A stretch of 64,000 bases of DNA from Chitinophaga horti (GTDB lineage: Bacteria; Bacteroidota; Bacteroidia; Chitinophagales; Chitinophagaceae). Shown here piece after piece: positions 55,168-64,000 of this stretch. Below the pieces are notes generated by a model, which searched no databases, had not been told where the DNA came from, and worked only from the letters and a program-made list of their open reading frames with translations. Positions within the stretch are counted from its first letter, which is position 1. The number at the start of each line of letters is the position of its first letter. The position numbers were made by a program, and so were the translations under genes. The DNA lies in contig NZ_CP107006.1 in NCBI RefSeq assembly GCF_022867795.2, positions 1,612,001 to 1,676,000 of the forward strand, given 5' to 3'.

Positions 55168-55251
55168 TTCCAGGAGTCCAGAGTCGCGGCGTTCCCTTAC
55201 CCTAAACTAATGATTGACTATTGCACAGGGGTATGGCTGCGCAGAAGCTAG
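55168..55251 (+). pseudogene. Fragment: middle segment of a second 43716-like paralogue
   Basis: FQESRVAAFPYPKLMIDYCTG in one frame matches YQEAGPWTFPYPKLVINYHTG in the intact protein at 43716-44489. It ends in an early stop at 55249-55251. Since this middle segment comes after the C-terminal fragment, two or more paralogue copies have been shuffled or deleted here. Confidence 0.65.
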
Positions 55252-55581
55252 TGGTATGGAGCCATGTGTATGTTGATCCAATCGTTTTTGATAGCGTTCA
55301 GAACGCGTTGCCTTCTGTTGCCGGACGTTTTGGCACGACGTACCGACTGTTTTAGGATTTGGCAGTGACAGCCCATTTCAGCACATAACACCACCACCCA
55401 ACCACCACCCAACCATCACCCAACCATCCAACCCCGCATCGGACAAAAAAAGGTTAAAACCTGCGCAATCCCTCTGCCAACAAAGGTTTTCACGCAAAAA
55501 TGTCAATTTGAGCCTACCTCAAAGTCTACTTGACCCTATCTAAACTGGCCGATATACTTCCGACCTTTGTGCTAAAAAAAC
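55252..55581. other. Gene-free gap with short CA-rich repeats
   Basis: The 330-base gap holds no recognisable gene. About four copies of an 11-base unit close to ACCACCCAACC lie at 55389-55434. It is a simple-sequence tract, not a CRISPR. Nothing else is visible. Confidence 0.6.
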
Positions 55582-56205
55582 ATGATACAAAACTCTTTCA
55601 ATGCCATATCCACAGGCGCTACCGGCATGTTTGGCAAACAGGTAGTACTCTACGTCCGGCACGGCCGCCTCATCATCGCAAAAGCACCCCGTAAGCGACC
55701 CGGCCCGGGCACGCCGGGGCAGGAGCGTACGCGGGCCGATTTCTCACAGGCAACGGGTTGGTCCGCCAGGGTGCGCAGCAATGAGGCTTTACAGCAACTA
55801 TACCACGCCGCCACGGGAAACGGGAAAAACGTGCATAACCTGGCTATCGCCGACTACCTCAAGGCTCCGGAAGTGCACGAAGTGTATATCCAAGGGGGAA
55901 CGATTTTCATCAGGGCGACGGATAACTTCCAGGTAAAGGATGTCTATGTCACGGTGGAGCTGCCCGACGGTACGGTGCTGGAAAAAGGCCTGGCCGCCTG
56001 TTCCGGCGACGACGCCTGGAACTATCGCCCCCAACACATCCCCCCGGGTGCCAGGGTAATCGTAACCGCCAGCGATCTGCCAGGCAATGAATGCCAGTAC
56101 ATCCTCACGCTGCCGGAAAGCAATATGCCAATCGTGTACGTCGCATATAGGCGTGTTGCGCAGCGGGTGCCGCAGCGCAAGTCGTCGTTCGCAAATACAG
56201 GCTGA
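55582..56205 (+). CDS. Hypothetical protein of unknown family
   Basis: A 207-residue protein without signal peptide or membrane helix. The opening (NSFNAISTGATGMFGKQVVL) followed by RHGRLIIAKAPRKRPGPG and QERTRADFSQATGWS resembles a type of short Bacteroidota protein that opens with a G-K-Q-V-V-like motif, near the DUF6266 pattern, but I cannot assign a family with confidence. Later segments are beta-rich (EVYIQGGTIFIRATDNFQVKDVYV, VELPDGTVLEKGL). It follows the decayed RHS locus and has normal G+C content. Function unknown. Confidence 0.65.
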   Translation: MIQNSFNAISTGATGMFGKQVVLYVRHGRLIIAKAPRKRPGPGTPGQERTRADFSQATGWSARVRSNEALQQLYHAATGNGKNVHNLAIADYLKAPEVHEVYIQGGTIFIRATDNFQVKDVYVTVELPDGTVLEKGLAACSGDDAWNYRPQHIPPGARVIVTASDLPGNECQYILTLPESNMPIVYVAYRRVAQRVPQRKSSFANTG

Positions 56206-56415
56206 CGGCACTCGCCCAAGGGGGCAACTACAAGGCAACATCACCAGCAACCCAGGTTAACAAAACATCACAACTAAACAGGCTAAAACCCCGCCCTACC
56301 GTCGAAACGACGCTTAGCGGGCTGCCCAAAACAAGTATTCCCGGCAAAAGGCCTGGAAATGCTTAAGTTCTTTGACATATTGGAAAAAAATGCACACCCG
56401 CCATCATCATAAATG

Positions 56416-56449
56416 GTAAGGGGGCTCCATCAATGAAGTGCCCCCTTAC
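56416..56449. terminator. Hairpin between convergent genes
   Basis: GTAAGGGGGC (56416-56425) pairs with GCCCCCTTAC (56440-56449). The T tract is poor on either strand, so terminator strength is uncertain. Confidence 0.5.
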
Positions 56450-56470
56450 TTTCCTGTCGATGTATGTAAA

Positions 56471-57553
56471 CTATAAACGGATGCGATAAATCGTATAAGG
56501 CCGCCCCTGGCGTTTATCAACGCCGTCATTATAGTCGGGCTGCTCGTGGATGCGGGAACAGGTAACGTACAGGTACCCGCCTTCAGATATCGTAAAGCTG
56601 TCGGGCCAGCTCAGGCGGCGGTCTTTGATGAAGGTTTGCATACGCAGCTGCGGGGTGATACGCACGATGCGGTAGTGCTGCATGTCCGACAGGTAAAGGT
56701 TGCCTTTCTTGTCGAATATCATGCCGTCGCTGGCGGCGAAGTGGCCGAGGTCTTCGACATGGCGTCCAAGTTCGGTTTCACTGAGGCTGCCGTCGCGCAG
56801 GTATTCGGTTTTGATGCGGTATAACTTATCGTCTGTAAGTGGCTTGTAGTAAAGCCAGTCGCGATGCGGTGTAAGGGCAATGCCGTCGGAGTGCATCTTT
56901 ACGGGTTTGCCGAAACGGCTGAGTACTTTGCCGTCTATCTTAAACGTATAGGCGGGGTCAGACATGACGGAGTAGTGGTTCTGCAGGACCTGTCGTGCCT
57001 GTCCGGTGGCGAGGTTCAGCACAATAATGCCGCCTTCTTTTGAATTGGTGAGATAGGCCATGTCGCGCTCAGTGTCTACCTGTACATCGTTCAGGTAACT
57101 GTTGGGACTGGCCACGCTATCGAAGGAATAGGTACGCAAAATGGTGTTGGTGGCTGCATCTATCTTTACGAGTTTGTGACTGCCTTCATATACGCCCTGC
57201 ATGCGGGGAGAGGCGGGATCTACGGCCCACATGTAGCCTTCGTCATCGCGGTACAGGGCTTGTGCGCATACCCATTTGTTTTCGCCGTCCTGGCCAGGCT
57301 CCCAGCTGTTCCAGGCTTCATTGGGATAAGGGGAGGAGCTGCGGATGCCGTTTACCTGCACCACGTCGTATTGGTGTATGTCCGACCAGCGGGGATAGTT
57401 GGTAAAGATTTTTCCTGCTGCCACGGTCACGCCGGTAAGTTGGTAAACGGAATCTTCATAAACAAGTTCCAGCTGGTTCACGTCAACGTCATCATCATGA
57501 CATGACACAGCCGTAGCGGCGAGCGCTAATGCGAGTAGAAGTCTGTTTTTCAT
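56471..57553 (-). CDS. Major royal jelly protein (MRJP)-family lipoprotein
   Basis: A 360-residue lipoprotein (lipobox ATAVSCHDDD). The beta-propeller has the MRJP-like segments NSYLNDVQVDTERDMAYLTNS, SDGIALTPHRDWLYY and LSDMQHYRIVRITP. This fits the family of L-dopachrome tautomerase-related/MRJP proteins in bacteria, of uncertain activity. It is separated from the TlpA gene by a terminator and 254 bases, so it is a separate unit. Substrate unknown. Confidence 0.85.
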   Translation of the reverse strand: MKNRLLLALALAATAVSCHDDDVDVNQLELVYEDSVYQLTGVTVAAGKIFTNYPRWSDIHQYDVVQVNGIRSSSPYPNEAWNSWEPGQDGENKWVCAQALYRDDEGYMWAVDPASPRMQGVYEGSHKLVKIDAATNTILRTYSFDSVASPNSYLNDVQVDTERDMAYLTNSKEGGIIVLNLATGQARQVLQNHYSVMSDPAYTFKIDGKVLSRFGKPVKMHSDGIALTPHRDWLYYKPLTDDKLYRIKTEYLRDGSLSETELGRHVEDLGHFAASDGMIFDKKGNLYLSDMQHYRIVRITPQLRMQTFIKDRRLSWPDSFTISEGGYLYVTCSRIHEQPDYNDGVDKRQGRPYTIYRIRL

Positions 57554-57714
57554 AAAGTGTTCTTTAGAAGGGAAGATGCATCAAAAGCCAAGCCAGTGGC
57601 TTCTATGCATGAGTCGCCGTTTTTCATAGAACGCTGGCAGACGATCGGTTACAAGTCGGCAGTAACAATACATCCTGCATGAGCAATTGTGGAAAAGATT
57701 GCGGATTGTGTAAC

Positions 57715-57767
57715 CAAAAAACAGGACCGGCCCCGGATTGCTAATGCGCACCATGGCCGGCCCCCTG
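57715..57767 (-). terminator. Terminator of the SusC-SusD-TlpA operon
   Basis: On the minus strand, a hairpin with the imperfect arms CAGG/CCTG and GGCCGG/CCGGCC (57722-57767) is followed by a T run (57715-57721). It lies about 40 bases after the TlpA stop. Confidence 0.75.
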
Positions 57768-57807
57768 CATTACTCATGTTCTGGCGGAAGGAGTAAGAGT
57801 TGTTTGT

Positions 57808-59334
57808 TTATCGCTGAGTAGTCAACGCTTCTTTAATTACTGCCAGCAGCTGTTGCTCCGGCAGTTGTAGTTTCGATGCACGGATGATACGCCCATCTTT
57901 CCCGATCAGTAGTTGATGCGGATAACCTTTTACTTTATACCATTTCACCAGGTCGTGATCCGGCCCCTGACCAGCGGTATACAGGTTGATCACATTGGCT
58001 TTGCCGGCAGATGTGTACTCATCTTTACGCACGCTGTTAATCCAGGTATTTCTGTTTTTGTCTACGCTGATGGTGACAAATACTACATCCGGATTATTGA
58101 GCAATGCGGCTTCCACTTTCGATAGCGATGATTTATAAAACCCGCTGCACGCACCACATCCGGTATACCAGAAGTCTACAAACACGGTTTTGCCTTTCAG
58201 GTCGGCGAGTGTAACGATCTTGCCGGCAGTATCCGGCAGGGAAAAGTTAAAGGCGGGCATACCGGCTGTGGAAATGCGTGCGGTTTCCTTCAACAGGTTC
58301 ACGCAAAAAGGGTCTTTGGTAAAAGAGAGGGCGTCGTCAAGCTGTGCTTTCAGGTCGCTGATGTTGCGGCCACTTTCCAAAAAGTAAGCGGTGATCGCTT
58401 TGTCGCGCAGGATGCCCTTGTTATGCTGCTGAATATACTTGTAAGGCGCAATGTTGTCGCCGTTCAAAAGGCTCAGGAAGCGCCCCTCCATGGCCAGCAA
58501 ATCGATGTAGTGGGTGGAGTTGGCAAGGGTGACTGCCGGAAGGTCGCGGAGGTTTGCTGGTTTGTACAGCCGTTTCGCCGCCGCCAATGCCGCGGGGTAT
58601 TGTTCCGGTAAACCGCGCCGCACCTGCAGCACGCTCAGGTGCAAGTGCTCATAGCGGCTAACGTAGTTCGCCGCGGTAATGTCTGCATACTGTAACTGGT
58701 ACATGGCTTTACTCAAACGGGACCTGAATAAAGCGAGTATCTGCAGCTGCGTGCGTAATTTGTAGTCGAAGATGGGCATGCTGGAATCCATGTAGGCTAC
58801 GGTCTGCGGTAGCTCTACACGCCGGCCCAGTTTACTCATGCTGTCCTGGAAACGGTTTTCTTCTGCCTGTAATGCGCGGGTCAGTTCCATCCGGGCCGCC
58901 CCGCGACCGGTGATCTTTATCGCTGCTACGCCATAGCCGGCCAGCCAAGGCTCCGCTATCTCGGGTATTTTACGGTACCTGCCGGTGACGCCCGTCAATT
59001 GCAGGTTCAGGCTATCGCCCGGCTCCAATAGTGTTTGTTCCATCATGTAGAGGAACTCGCGGCTTACCTTATTGAATTTGCCAAGGGTGATGTATACTGG
59101 CTTTTTGATATCCGGCACTTCAAACCGGAACTGGCCGTTATGTATGTCTGCATTGAAGTTGCGCGTAGGCAAATCAGCAATCGTTCGGGGAGTCAGTGTT
59201 TCATCCCACACACGGAGGGAAATGTAATCCCAGGCAGTATCGGCAGTAATGGTGCCTGTCAGCACCGCCCGTTGTTGGGCTTTTAGCGGAAGTATGCCAA
59301 GCGCAGCACACAACAGCAGTATATAATGTTTCAT
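57808..59334 (-). CDS. TlpA-family thioredoxin-like protein
   Basis: A 508-residue secreted protein with a signal peptide (about 1-19). Residues 20-350 form a DUF4369-like and helical N-terminal region of the type seen in Bacteroidota TlpA proteins. The C-terminal thioredoxin domain (about 360-505) has the redox pair C393-G-A-C396 in FWYTGCGACSGF. It acts in the periplasm or outer membrane as a disulphide reductase or oxidase. It lies 19 bases after SusD in the same operon, a frequent arrangement in Chitinophagaceae. The substrate is unknown. Confidence 0.88.
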   Translation of the reverse strand: MKHYILLLCAALGILPLKAQQRAVLTGTITADTAWDYISLRVWDETLTPRTIADLPTRNFNADIHNGQFRFEVPDIKKPVYITLGKFNKVSREFLYMMEQTLLEPGDSLNLQLTGVTGRYRKIPEIAEPWLAGYGVAAIKITGRGAARMELTRALQAEENRFQDSMSKLGRRVELPQTVAYMDSSMPIFDYKLRTQLQILALFRSRLSKAMYQLQYADITAANYVSRYEHLHLSVLQVRRGLPEQYPAALAAAKRLYKPANLRDLPAVTLANSTHYIDLLAMEGRFLSLLNGDNIAPYKYIQQHNKGILRDKAITAYFLESGRNISDLKAQLDDALSFTKDPFCVNLLKETARISTAGMPAFNFSLPDTAGKIVTLADLKGKTVFVDFWYTGCGACSGFYKSSLSKVEAALLNNPDVVFVTISVDKNRNTWINSVRKDEYTSAGKANVINLYTAGQGPDHDLVKWYKVKGYPHQLLIGKDGRIIRASKLQLPEQQLLAVIKEALTTQR

Positions 59335-59353
59335 GAATAAGTTCTTTAAATGA

Positions 59354-60706
59354 TTAACGCTGGTTCTGCGGAATACCGGTGATGTTGATCTCGTCCGGCG
59401 GAATTGGCATCACATATCTCGGATCGTTCGGGACCAGTTCGTAGGTCTGGCCATTTGAGATCCGCTTCAGGTGGATGTTGTAGCCTTCTTTGTTCAGGCG
59501 TTTCAGATCGGTAAAGCGGGTGCTACGGAAGGGCAGTTCTTTCCGCCTTTCTGCGAGTACGAACGCCAACGCCTCTTCCTTCGTGGTGGCGGATAAGGCC
59601 ACGTAGCTTGAGGGCGCGAAACGTTTTGCCCGTAAGGTGTTCAGGTCGCTGATCGCTTCATTGATCTTGCCTGCTCGTGCATAACATTCTGCGCGGTTCA
59701 GGTAAACTTCATCTGTCGCTAATCCGGAGAAGGGGTTCACGCTCTGGTTGTAACTGCCGCCCAAACTCCATCCACCAGCGGAACTGGCGCGGAAGAATAA
59801 TGACGGTCGCAGGTCGCCTGTAGTATACGATTTATACAGGTTGGAGTCGATGATCGTACCCGGAGCAGCTATGCCTAATAACACGTAGTTGGTCGTCAAT
59901 CTGCACTGGAACAGGGTTTCATCGTTCAGTCTTGTAAAAGGAAATAAGGCAGACGCCACGGCGTTGTAGTCGATCAGTTTGTTGTACAGTTGCAGGCTGC
60001 TGTCTGCATACAATCCAGCCCTTTCGTAATCTCGCATGTACAGGTACACACGGCTCAACAAAGCCATCGCTGCAGGTCGCGACGGACGGTTACGTAATGT
60101 TGCCGGAAAGTCTGCGCTCAACAGGTTTACCGCTTCATGCAGGTCGGTCAGTATCCTGTCGAAAGTCTGCTGCAGGTTACCCCTGGATATGTTTTCATTT
60201 ACATCAGAGGCCAGTTTTAGCGGTATACCCAAATCACTTTTTGCAGTCGTTGCATCGTAAGCAGCAGCAAACACCGTTGCCAGTTGGTAGAAGGCATGGG
60301 CACGGTAAAAGAGGGCGCTGCCTTTCACGTGTTCCCAATCCGCACTCACAGGCAGCTTCTGGATACCTTCGAGTACTACATTCGCGGTAAACACTTGTTT
60401 GTACGGCGTATTCCAGTCTTCCACGTTGCCTGTCCCTTCATAGATGTCGGTCTTCCATAACACCGTATTCAGGTCTTTAAGTGGCATCGTTTGCTGAAAG
60501 CCGTCTTTCACGTAAAAGTTATCGGCGGTGATTTCACCCATGGCTGGCGACTGGTTCATGATGTCGTTGTCCAGCAAGGCCTGGAAGTCGGTAAGGGTAC
60601 TGGGTACAACCAGGTTGGTGCGCGGTTTCTTGTTCAGGAAATCACCTTTGGTGCAGGCGCCCAGGCATAGCGCGGCCGCCAGTATCGGATAAAGAAGTTG
60701 CTTCAT
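59354..60706 (-). CDS. RagB/SusD-family outer-membrane nutrient-binding lipoprotein
   Basis: A 450-residue SusD-like lipoprotein. The lipobox is LCLGACTKGDFLNKKP. The TPR-like domain shows VLEGIQKLPV and FYRAHAFYQLATVFAAAYDATT, and the C-terminal half has NRAECYARAGKINEAISDLNTLR and ELPFRSTRFTDLKRLN, typical of the SusD fold. It captures a nutrient at the cell surface and closes over its SusC partner. The start ATG overlaps the SusC stop by one base (TAATG), so translation is coupled. Ligand unknown. Confidence 0.93.
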   Translation of the reverse strand: MKQLLYPILAAALCLGACTKGDFLNKKPRTNLVVPSTLTDFQALLDNDIMNQSPAMGEITADNFYVKDGFQQTMPLKDLNTVLWKTDIYEGTGNVEDWNTPYKQVFTANVVLEGIQKLPVSADWEHVKGSALFYRAHAFYQLATVFAAAYDATTAKSDLGIPLKLASDVNENISRGNLQQTFDRILTDLHEAVNLLSADFPATLRNRPSRPAAMALLSRVYLYMRDYERAGLYADSSLQLYNKLIDYNAVASALFPFTRLNDETLFQCRLTTNYVLLGIAAPGTIIDSNLYKSYTTGDLRPSLFFRASSAGGWSLGGSYNQSVNPFSGLATDEVYLNRAECYARAGKINEAISDLNTLRAKRFAPSSYVALSATTKEEALAFVLAERRKELPFRSTRFTDLKRLNKEGYNIHLKRISNGQTYELVPNDPRYVMPIPPDEINITGIPQNQR

Positions 60707-63700
60707 TACAAATCAATTTTTAAACCGGCAGCCACGCTGGCAGGCGGCGGCATGGTCAACACATAATCAGGATCAAAGCCTTTGTCGTTCGCTTTCCAGA
60801 TCAGGCCCAGGTTGCTGGCGTATACGTACAAGCGCACCGCACGCACCCTGCCTTTCAACGTTGCTATCTCCGGCAGGTCGTAACTGGCTTGTATATCCTG
60901 TAAACGGATATGCGCACCTTTCTCGATTACCGCGCTGGAAGTAGCATACATACTTTCCCGCACCGTACCCAATGGGAACTGGAACGACGGAACGTCTGTA
61001 TGTGCCTCGTCGCCAGGCTTCTGCCAGCGTTGCGCGTATTCATCTGTGCTAAAGCCGAAACCGGAGTTCACAACGTTGGAGTAATCGATGCCCGGCCTCC
61101 GGAAGTAATGCCCGAACTTATACATCACATTGCAGGACATGCTCACCTGTCTCCAGGAAAAAGTATTACGCAAACTGCCGAACACAGTCGGTTGCAGCGG
61201 ACCGTTATACACCAGGTTTGAGAAGTCGGTGTTCGTGATCAGCGCGATGTAGTCTTTACTCACCTCACCGTTCAGGTAGGCGCGTGGATCACCGTTCGCC
61301 GGATCGAGGCCTGCCCATTTGTAGCTGTATAAGCTGTATAGGGGCCTGCCTTCTATCGGGTTAAACATCTCTGTATTTACGTAGTAGCCTATCTGCAGTT
61401 GTTTTACTTTGTACTTCACCAGTTCGTCTTTGTAATAACTGAACAACAGGTTAGTGTTCCATTTGAAGACGCCATCTGTATTTTTTGTGTTGATTTCGAT
61501 GTCTGTTCCCTTCCCCTTAATGTTCGCGGTATTGCCTTTGAACTGGCTGTTACCGGTGCTGGGCGCTAAGGGACTGTAGCCTAACAGGTCGGTACCCTTC
61601 TTTGTGTAAAACTCCAGGCTGCCTGCCACTCTGCCTTTGAGGGCGGAGAAGTCGGCCGCGAAGTTCATCATGTGTATCTTTTCCCAACGCAGGTCGGGGT
61701 TAGGTGGATTGGTAATGGCGCCGGTCAAACTGCCGTACAGGTTGTTGTTGCCCATCATGCTGGTGATGTAGGCATATACGGTTTTGTCGATGTTGCCATT
61801 GTAACCTTTAGTCGCACGCAGCTTGAGGTACGGGAGCCAGCTTACTTTGTAAAAGGTTTCCCGGCTAATGTCCCAGGCAAGACCAGCAGACCATAACGGC
61901 ACGCCTCGCTGGTTGCTGTTCACGCCAAACAGGTTCGACGCATCTTTACGGGCACTGCCCGATACGGTGTACTTGCCCTTATAAGTGTAGGCCGCGTTGC
62001 CGTAATAGGCTATAAACCTGTCGAAGTTGCCGTAGTTGAAGTTGTTGTTGGGGATCGCGCGCTGGTCCATAGGGGCATAGTACATCGGAAAGGTGCCTGT
62101 ATAATTCACATTCGCGTTGCCCAGGTTTTCTTTATTGTAGCCATACTGGCGGGTCGTCGCGATGGTGCCACTCGCATCTTTCAGCTCTGCACCAGCAAGT
62201 GCGCTTACTTCGTGATCGTTCCCCCAGCTGTTGTTGTAGGTGAGCTGACCGCGAACGTGGTGCCCGGCGTAGTCCGTACTGCGTGTATCCATAATGCCAC
62301 CCAGCGGAATGGCCCTTGTAAGCGCGCCGGTGTTATAATTCAGCTGACTAAAGCGGTTGATCAGGTCGCGGGTGAAAAAGGTTTGTTGGCTGTAAAAGGT
62401 CTTTTGATCAGATGTGTTGGCATTATACTGATAATACACCGCGGCATCCAGGCCCTTCATCACACGGTATTTAAAGGAAGTATTGATCCGATAGTCGAGG
62501 GTGTTGGTCACATTGTCCGCAAGGTCGATTTCATCCAACGGGCGGTAGCGCCAGTCGAGCAGTTTACCCTGACCCGTAGTATCGAGATACCCATTGCGGT
62601 AGGTTTCCCGCGCGCCGGTGCTGATCGCCGCATTGCCTGCCCCATCCTTAAAAGCAAAGTAGGGGGAATAGTTGCCAAAACCGCCGGTATTGTTACGCGT
62701 ACTACTTCTCGTAAACGCAATGCCTGCCTTCACTTCCAGCTTCTGCCGCAGCAGTCGCCAGGTATTGTTATTATTGAGGGTAATGCGCGAATACTGGTCG
62801 TTTACCAGCTGTTGCAGGTTCTTGTCATAGCCGGCCATGAAGGCGTATTGGTTATTTACGCCGCCGCCCGTAAGGTTTACCGCGTATTGCTGGTTGATGC
62901 TTTTGCGATACAGGTATTGATCCTGCCCGCGGCGGTAATCCTGCGTTTTTAACCGGTTGATCGACGTATTTAGTTCATCCTGTGTGATCTTTCCCTGTGC
63001 CGCGTCATGCATCAGTTCTGCTACTTCGGGCAGGCCCGTGCGGTTGGTGCCAAGGCGGGCATTATAAAAACCTTTGCCGTACAGGAACTGCTCCAGGTCT
63101 ACATAATCGCTGATGCTCATACGACGGTTATAGAACAAGTCGGGTTTGTCGCCTACGGTCACGTTGCTATTTACCGACAGGCGCGGCTCCTGGTTATAAC
63201 GGCCACGCGTAGTGGTAATAACGATCACCCCGTTGCCGGAGAAAGCGCCCCATATGGAGGCTGCCGCCGCGTCTTTCAACACAGTGATGCTTTCTACGTC
63301 ATTCGGGTTGATGTTACTGATGTCGCCATCGTACGGAAAGTTGTCGATCACGATCAGTGGGTTCGGGTTGGCAAAAAGCGTACTTCTGCCACGGATGGAA
63401 AGGCCGGACGGGTTACTGCCCGTCGTATTGTTCTTATTAAAAATCAGGCCGCTCGTTATACCGTTCAGCCTATCGAGAATGTTGGTAGATACACTGCGGT
63501 TCAGCAGTTCCTTGTCAAGGAGTACGAAGGAGCCTGTAGTGCGCTCGGGTGATAACACCTGGTAACCATTGCTTAATACGGCCACGCCATCCAGCGCCAC
63601 CGCAGCCCGTTTCAGCTGTATAGCCGGTATTGCTGCGGCACCCAGTCCGTTCACGGTTACCTGCCTGCGAACGGTTTCATATCCAAGGAAGGTGATTTCC

Positions 63701-64000
63701 AGCAGGTAATCACCTTCGGGAATATCTTTTAACAGGAAGATGCCTTTTTCGTTCGTAGTGGCGCGTGCCTTACCAGGTGTAAGCGTTACAGATGCGCCCG
63801 CGACGGGAGCGGCACGTTCGTCGGTAACGGTGCCCGTAATCGCCTGTGGTGACCGGGCAGCTTGCGCTACCAGGCTATGGGTAATCGGTTTGTCACTGAT
63901 AAATATCGTTTGATTCTTGATCGAAAAGGTAAAGGGCTTGTTCTCCAGTAACTGCTGCATAAAGTCGGCCAGCGGCATGTGCTGCGCGTCAATACTACCG
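60706..64000 (-). CDS. SusC/RagA TonB-linked outer-membrane transporter, truncated by the window edge
   Basis: At least 1097 residues; the frame is open to base 64000 (residues GSIDAQH before the first visible Met at 63978), so the true start is outside the window. It begins inside an STN-like domain (LADFMQQLLENKPFTF), followed by a carboxypeptidase-regulatory domain (about 46-130 of the visible part), the SusC plug motif (SIRGRSTLFANPNPLIVID, NPNDVESITVLKDAAAASIWGA) and the long beta-barrel ending AAGLKIDL. It imports a glycan or peptide with SusD using TonB energy. The STN domain suggests coupling to an anti-sigma factor (FecR type) encoded outside the window. Confidence 0.93.
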   Translation of the reverse strand, partial: GSIDAQHMPLADFMQQLLENKPFTFSIKNQTIFISDKPITHSLVAQAARSPQAITGTVTDERAAPVAGASVTLTPGKARATTNEKGIFLLKDIPEGDYLLEITFLGYETVRRQVTVNGLGAAAIPAIQLKRAAVALDGVAVLSNGYQVLSPERTTGSFVLLDKELLNRSVSTNILDRLNGITSGLIFNKNNTTGSNPSGLSIRGRSTLFANPNPLIVIDNFPYDGDISNINPNDVESITVLKDAAAASIWGAFSGNGVIVITTTRGRYNQEPRLSVNSNVTVGDKPDLFYNRRMSISDYVDLEQFLYGKGFYNARLGTNRTGLPEVAELMHDAAQGKITQDELNTSINRLKTQDYRRGQDQYLYRKSINQQYAVNLTGGGVNNQYAFMAGYDKNLQQLVNDQYSRITLNNNNTWRLLRQKLEVKAGIAFTRSSTRNNTGGFGNYSPYFAFKDGAGNAAISTGARETYRNGYLDTTGQGKLLDWRYRPLDEIDLADNVTNTLDYRINTSFKYRVMKGLDAAVYYQYNANTSDQKTFYSQQTFFTRDLINRFSQLNYNTGALTRAIPLGGIMDTRSTDYAGHHVRGQLTYNNSWGNDHEVSALAGAELKDASGTIATTRQYGYNKENLGNANVNYTGTFPMYYAPMDQRAIPNNNFNYGNFDRFIAYYGNAAYTYKGKYTVSGSARKDASNLFGVNSNQRGVPLWSAGLAWDISRETFYKVSWLPYLKLRATKGYNGNIDKTVYAYITSMMGNNNLYGSLTGAITNPPNPDLRWEKIHMMNFAADFSALKGRVAGSLEFYTKKGTDLLGYSPLAPSTGNSQFKGNTANIKGKGTDIEINTKNTDGVFKWNTNLLFSYYKDELVKYKVKQLQIGYYVNTEMFNPIEGRPLYSLYSYKWAGLDPANGDPRAYLNGEVSKDYIALITNTDFSNLVYNGPLQPTVFGSLRNTFSWRQVSMSCNVMYKFGHYFRRPGIDYSNVVNSGFGFSTDEYAQRWQKPGDEAHTDVPSFQFPLGTVRESMYATSSAVIEKGAHIRLQDIQASYDLPEIATLKGRVRAVRLYVYASNLGLIWKANDKGFDPDYVLTMPPPASVAAGLKIDL

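Noticed and set aside
55389..55434. CRISPR-like repeats
   Set aside because: A simple CA-rich 11-base tandem without spacers.
62212..62952. Long open frame of 246 codons opposite SusC
   Set aside because: It lies wholly within the SusC barrel region on the other strand and has no domain of its own.

Overview
The window looks like chromosome of a Bacteroidota bacterium, most likely family Chitinophagaceae (Chitinophaga or a close relative). The reasons are a SusC/SusD pair with a TlpA-type thioredoxin, RagB/SusD and DUF6443-type RHS proteins, two-component regulator-propeller histidine kinases, LytTR regulators, DUF4199, DUF4382 and DUF1835 proteins, weak ribosome binding sites, and several promoters of the Bacteroidota type (TTG, about 20 bases, TAnnTTTG). 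No phage, insertion sequence or CRISPR array is visible.

Layout. 1-5500: housekeeping genes ftsY, a cupin-8 protein, rimO and a DEAD-box RNA helicase. 5561-9969: a glycogen branching enzyme with a basic Lys/Ala-rich tail, a 51-residue membrane protein, a DUF4382 lipoprotein and a MORN-like secreted protein. 10247-16948: a histidine kinase that lacks its phospho-accepting histidine, a sterol-desaturase-family protein, an array of degenerate ~55 bp repeats, a GH31 alpha-glucosidase and a BNR/YCF48-like protein. 17045-22906: a regulator-propeller kinase with its NarL-type regulator, two paralogous secreted proteins and two unlisted small membrane proteins. 23215-28925: a topoisomerase IV operon, parE-DUF1835-cupin-parC. 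28983-33909: a leftward operon with a dihydroorotase homologue lacking its metal ligands, DUF4199, two glycosyltransferases and a secreted protein. 34065-39287: an AraC regulator, small secreted proteins, tRNA-Pro(GGG) and a double trypsin-like protease. 39394-39632: a self-contained transcription unit for an oversized tRNA-like RNA. 39631-43323: GAF-kinase, stand-alone LytTR protein and a LytS/LytTR pair. 43716-55251: an RHS locus with an A+T-rich C-terminal module, candidate immunity genes and a graveyard of decayed genes. 55582-64000: an unknown protein, a MRJP-family lipoprotein and a SusC-SusD-TlpA operon cut by the window edge.

The two items most deserving attention are the tRNA-like RNA at 39455-39597 (Leu-type body, GUC in the anticodon loop, U37, 74-nt variable region, own promoter and terminator) and the RHS toxin-like module at 48119-53709 with its neighbouring pseudogenes. 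All assignments come from reading the sequence and recalled family knowledge; no database search was run.
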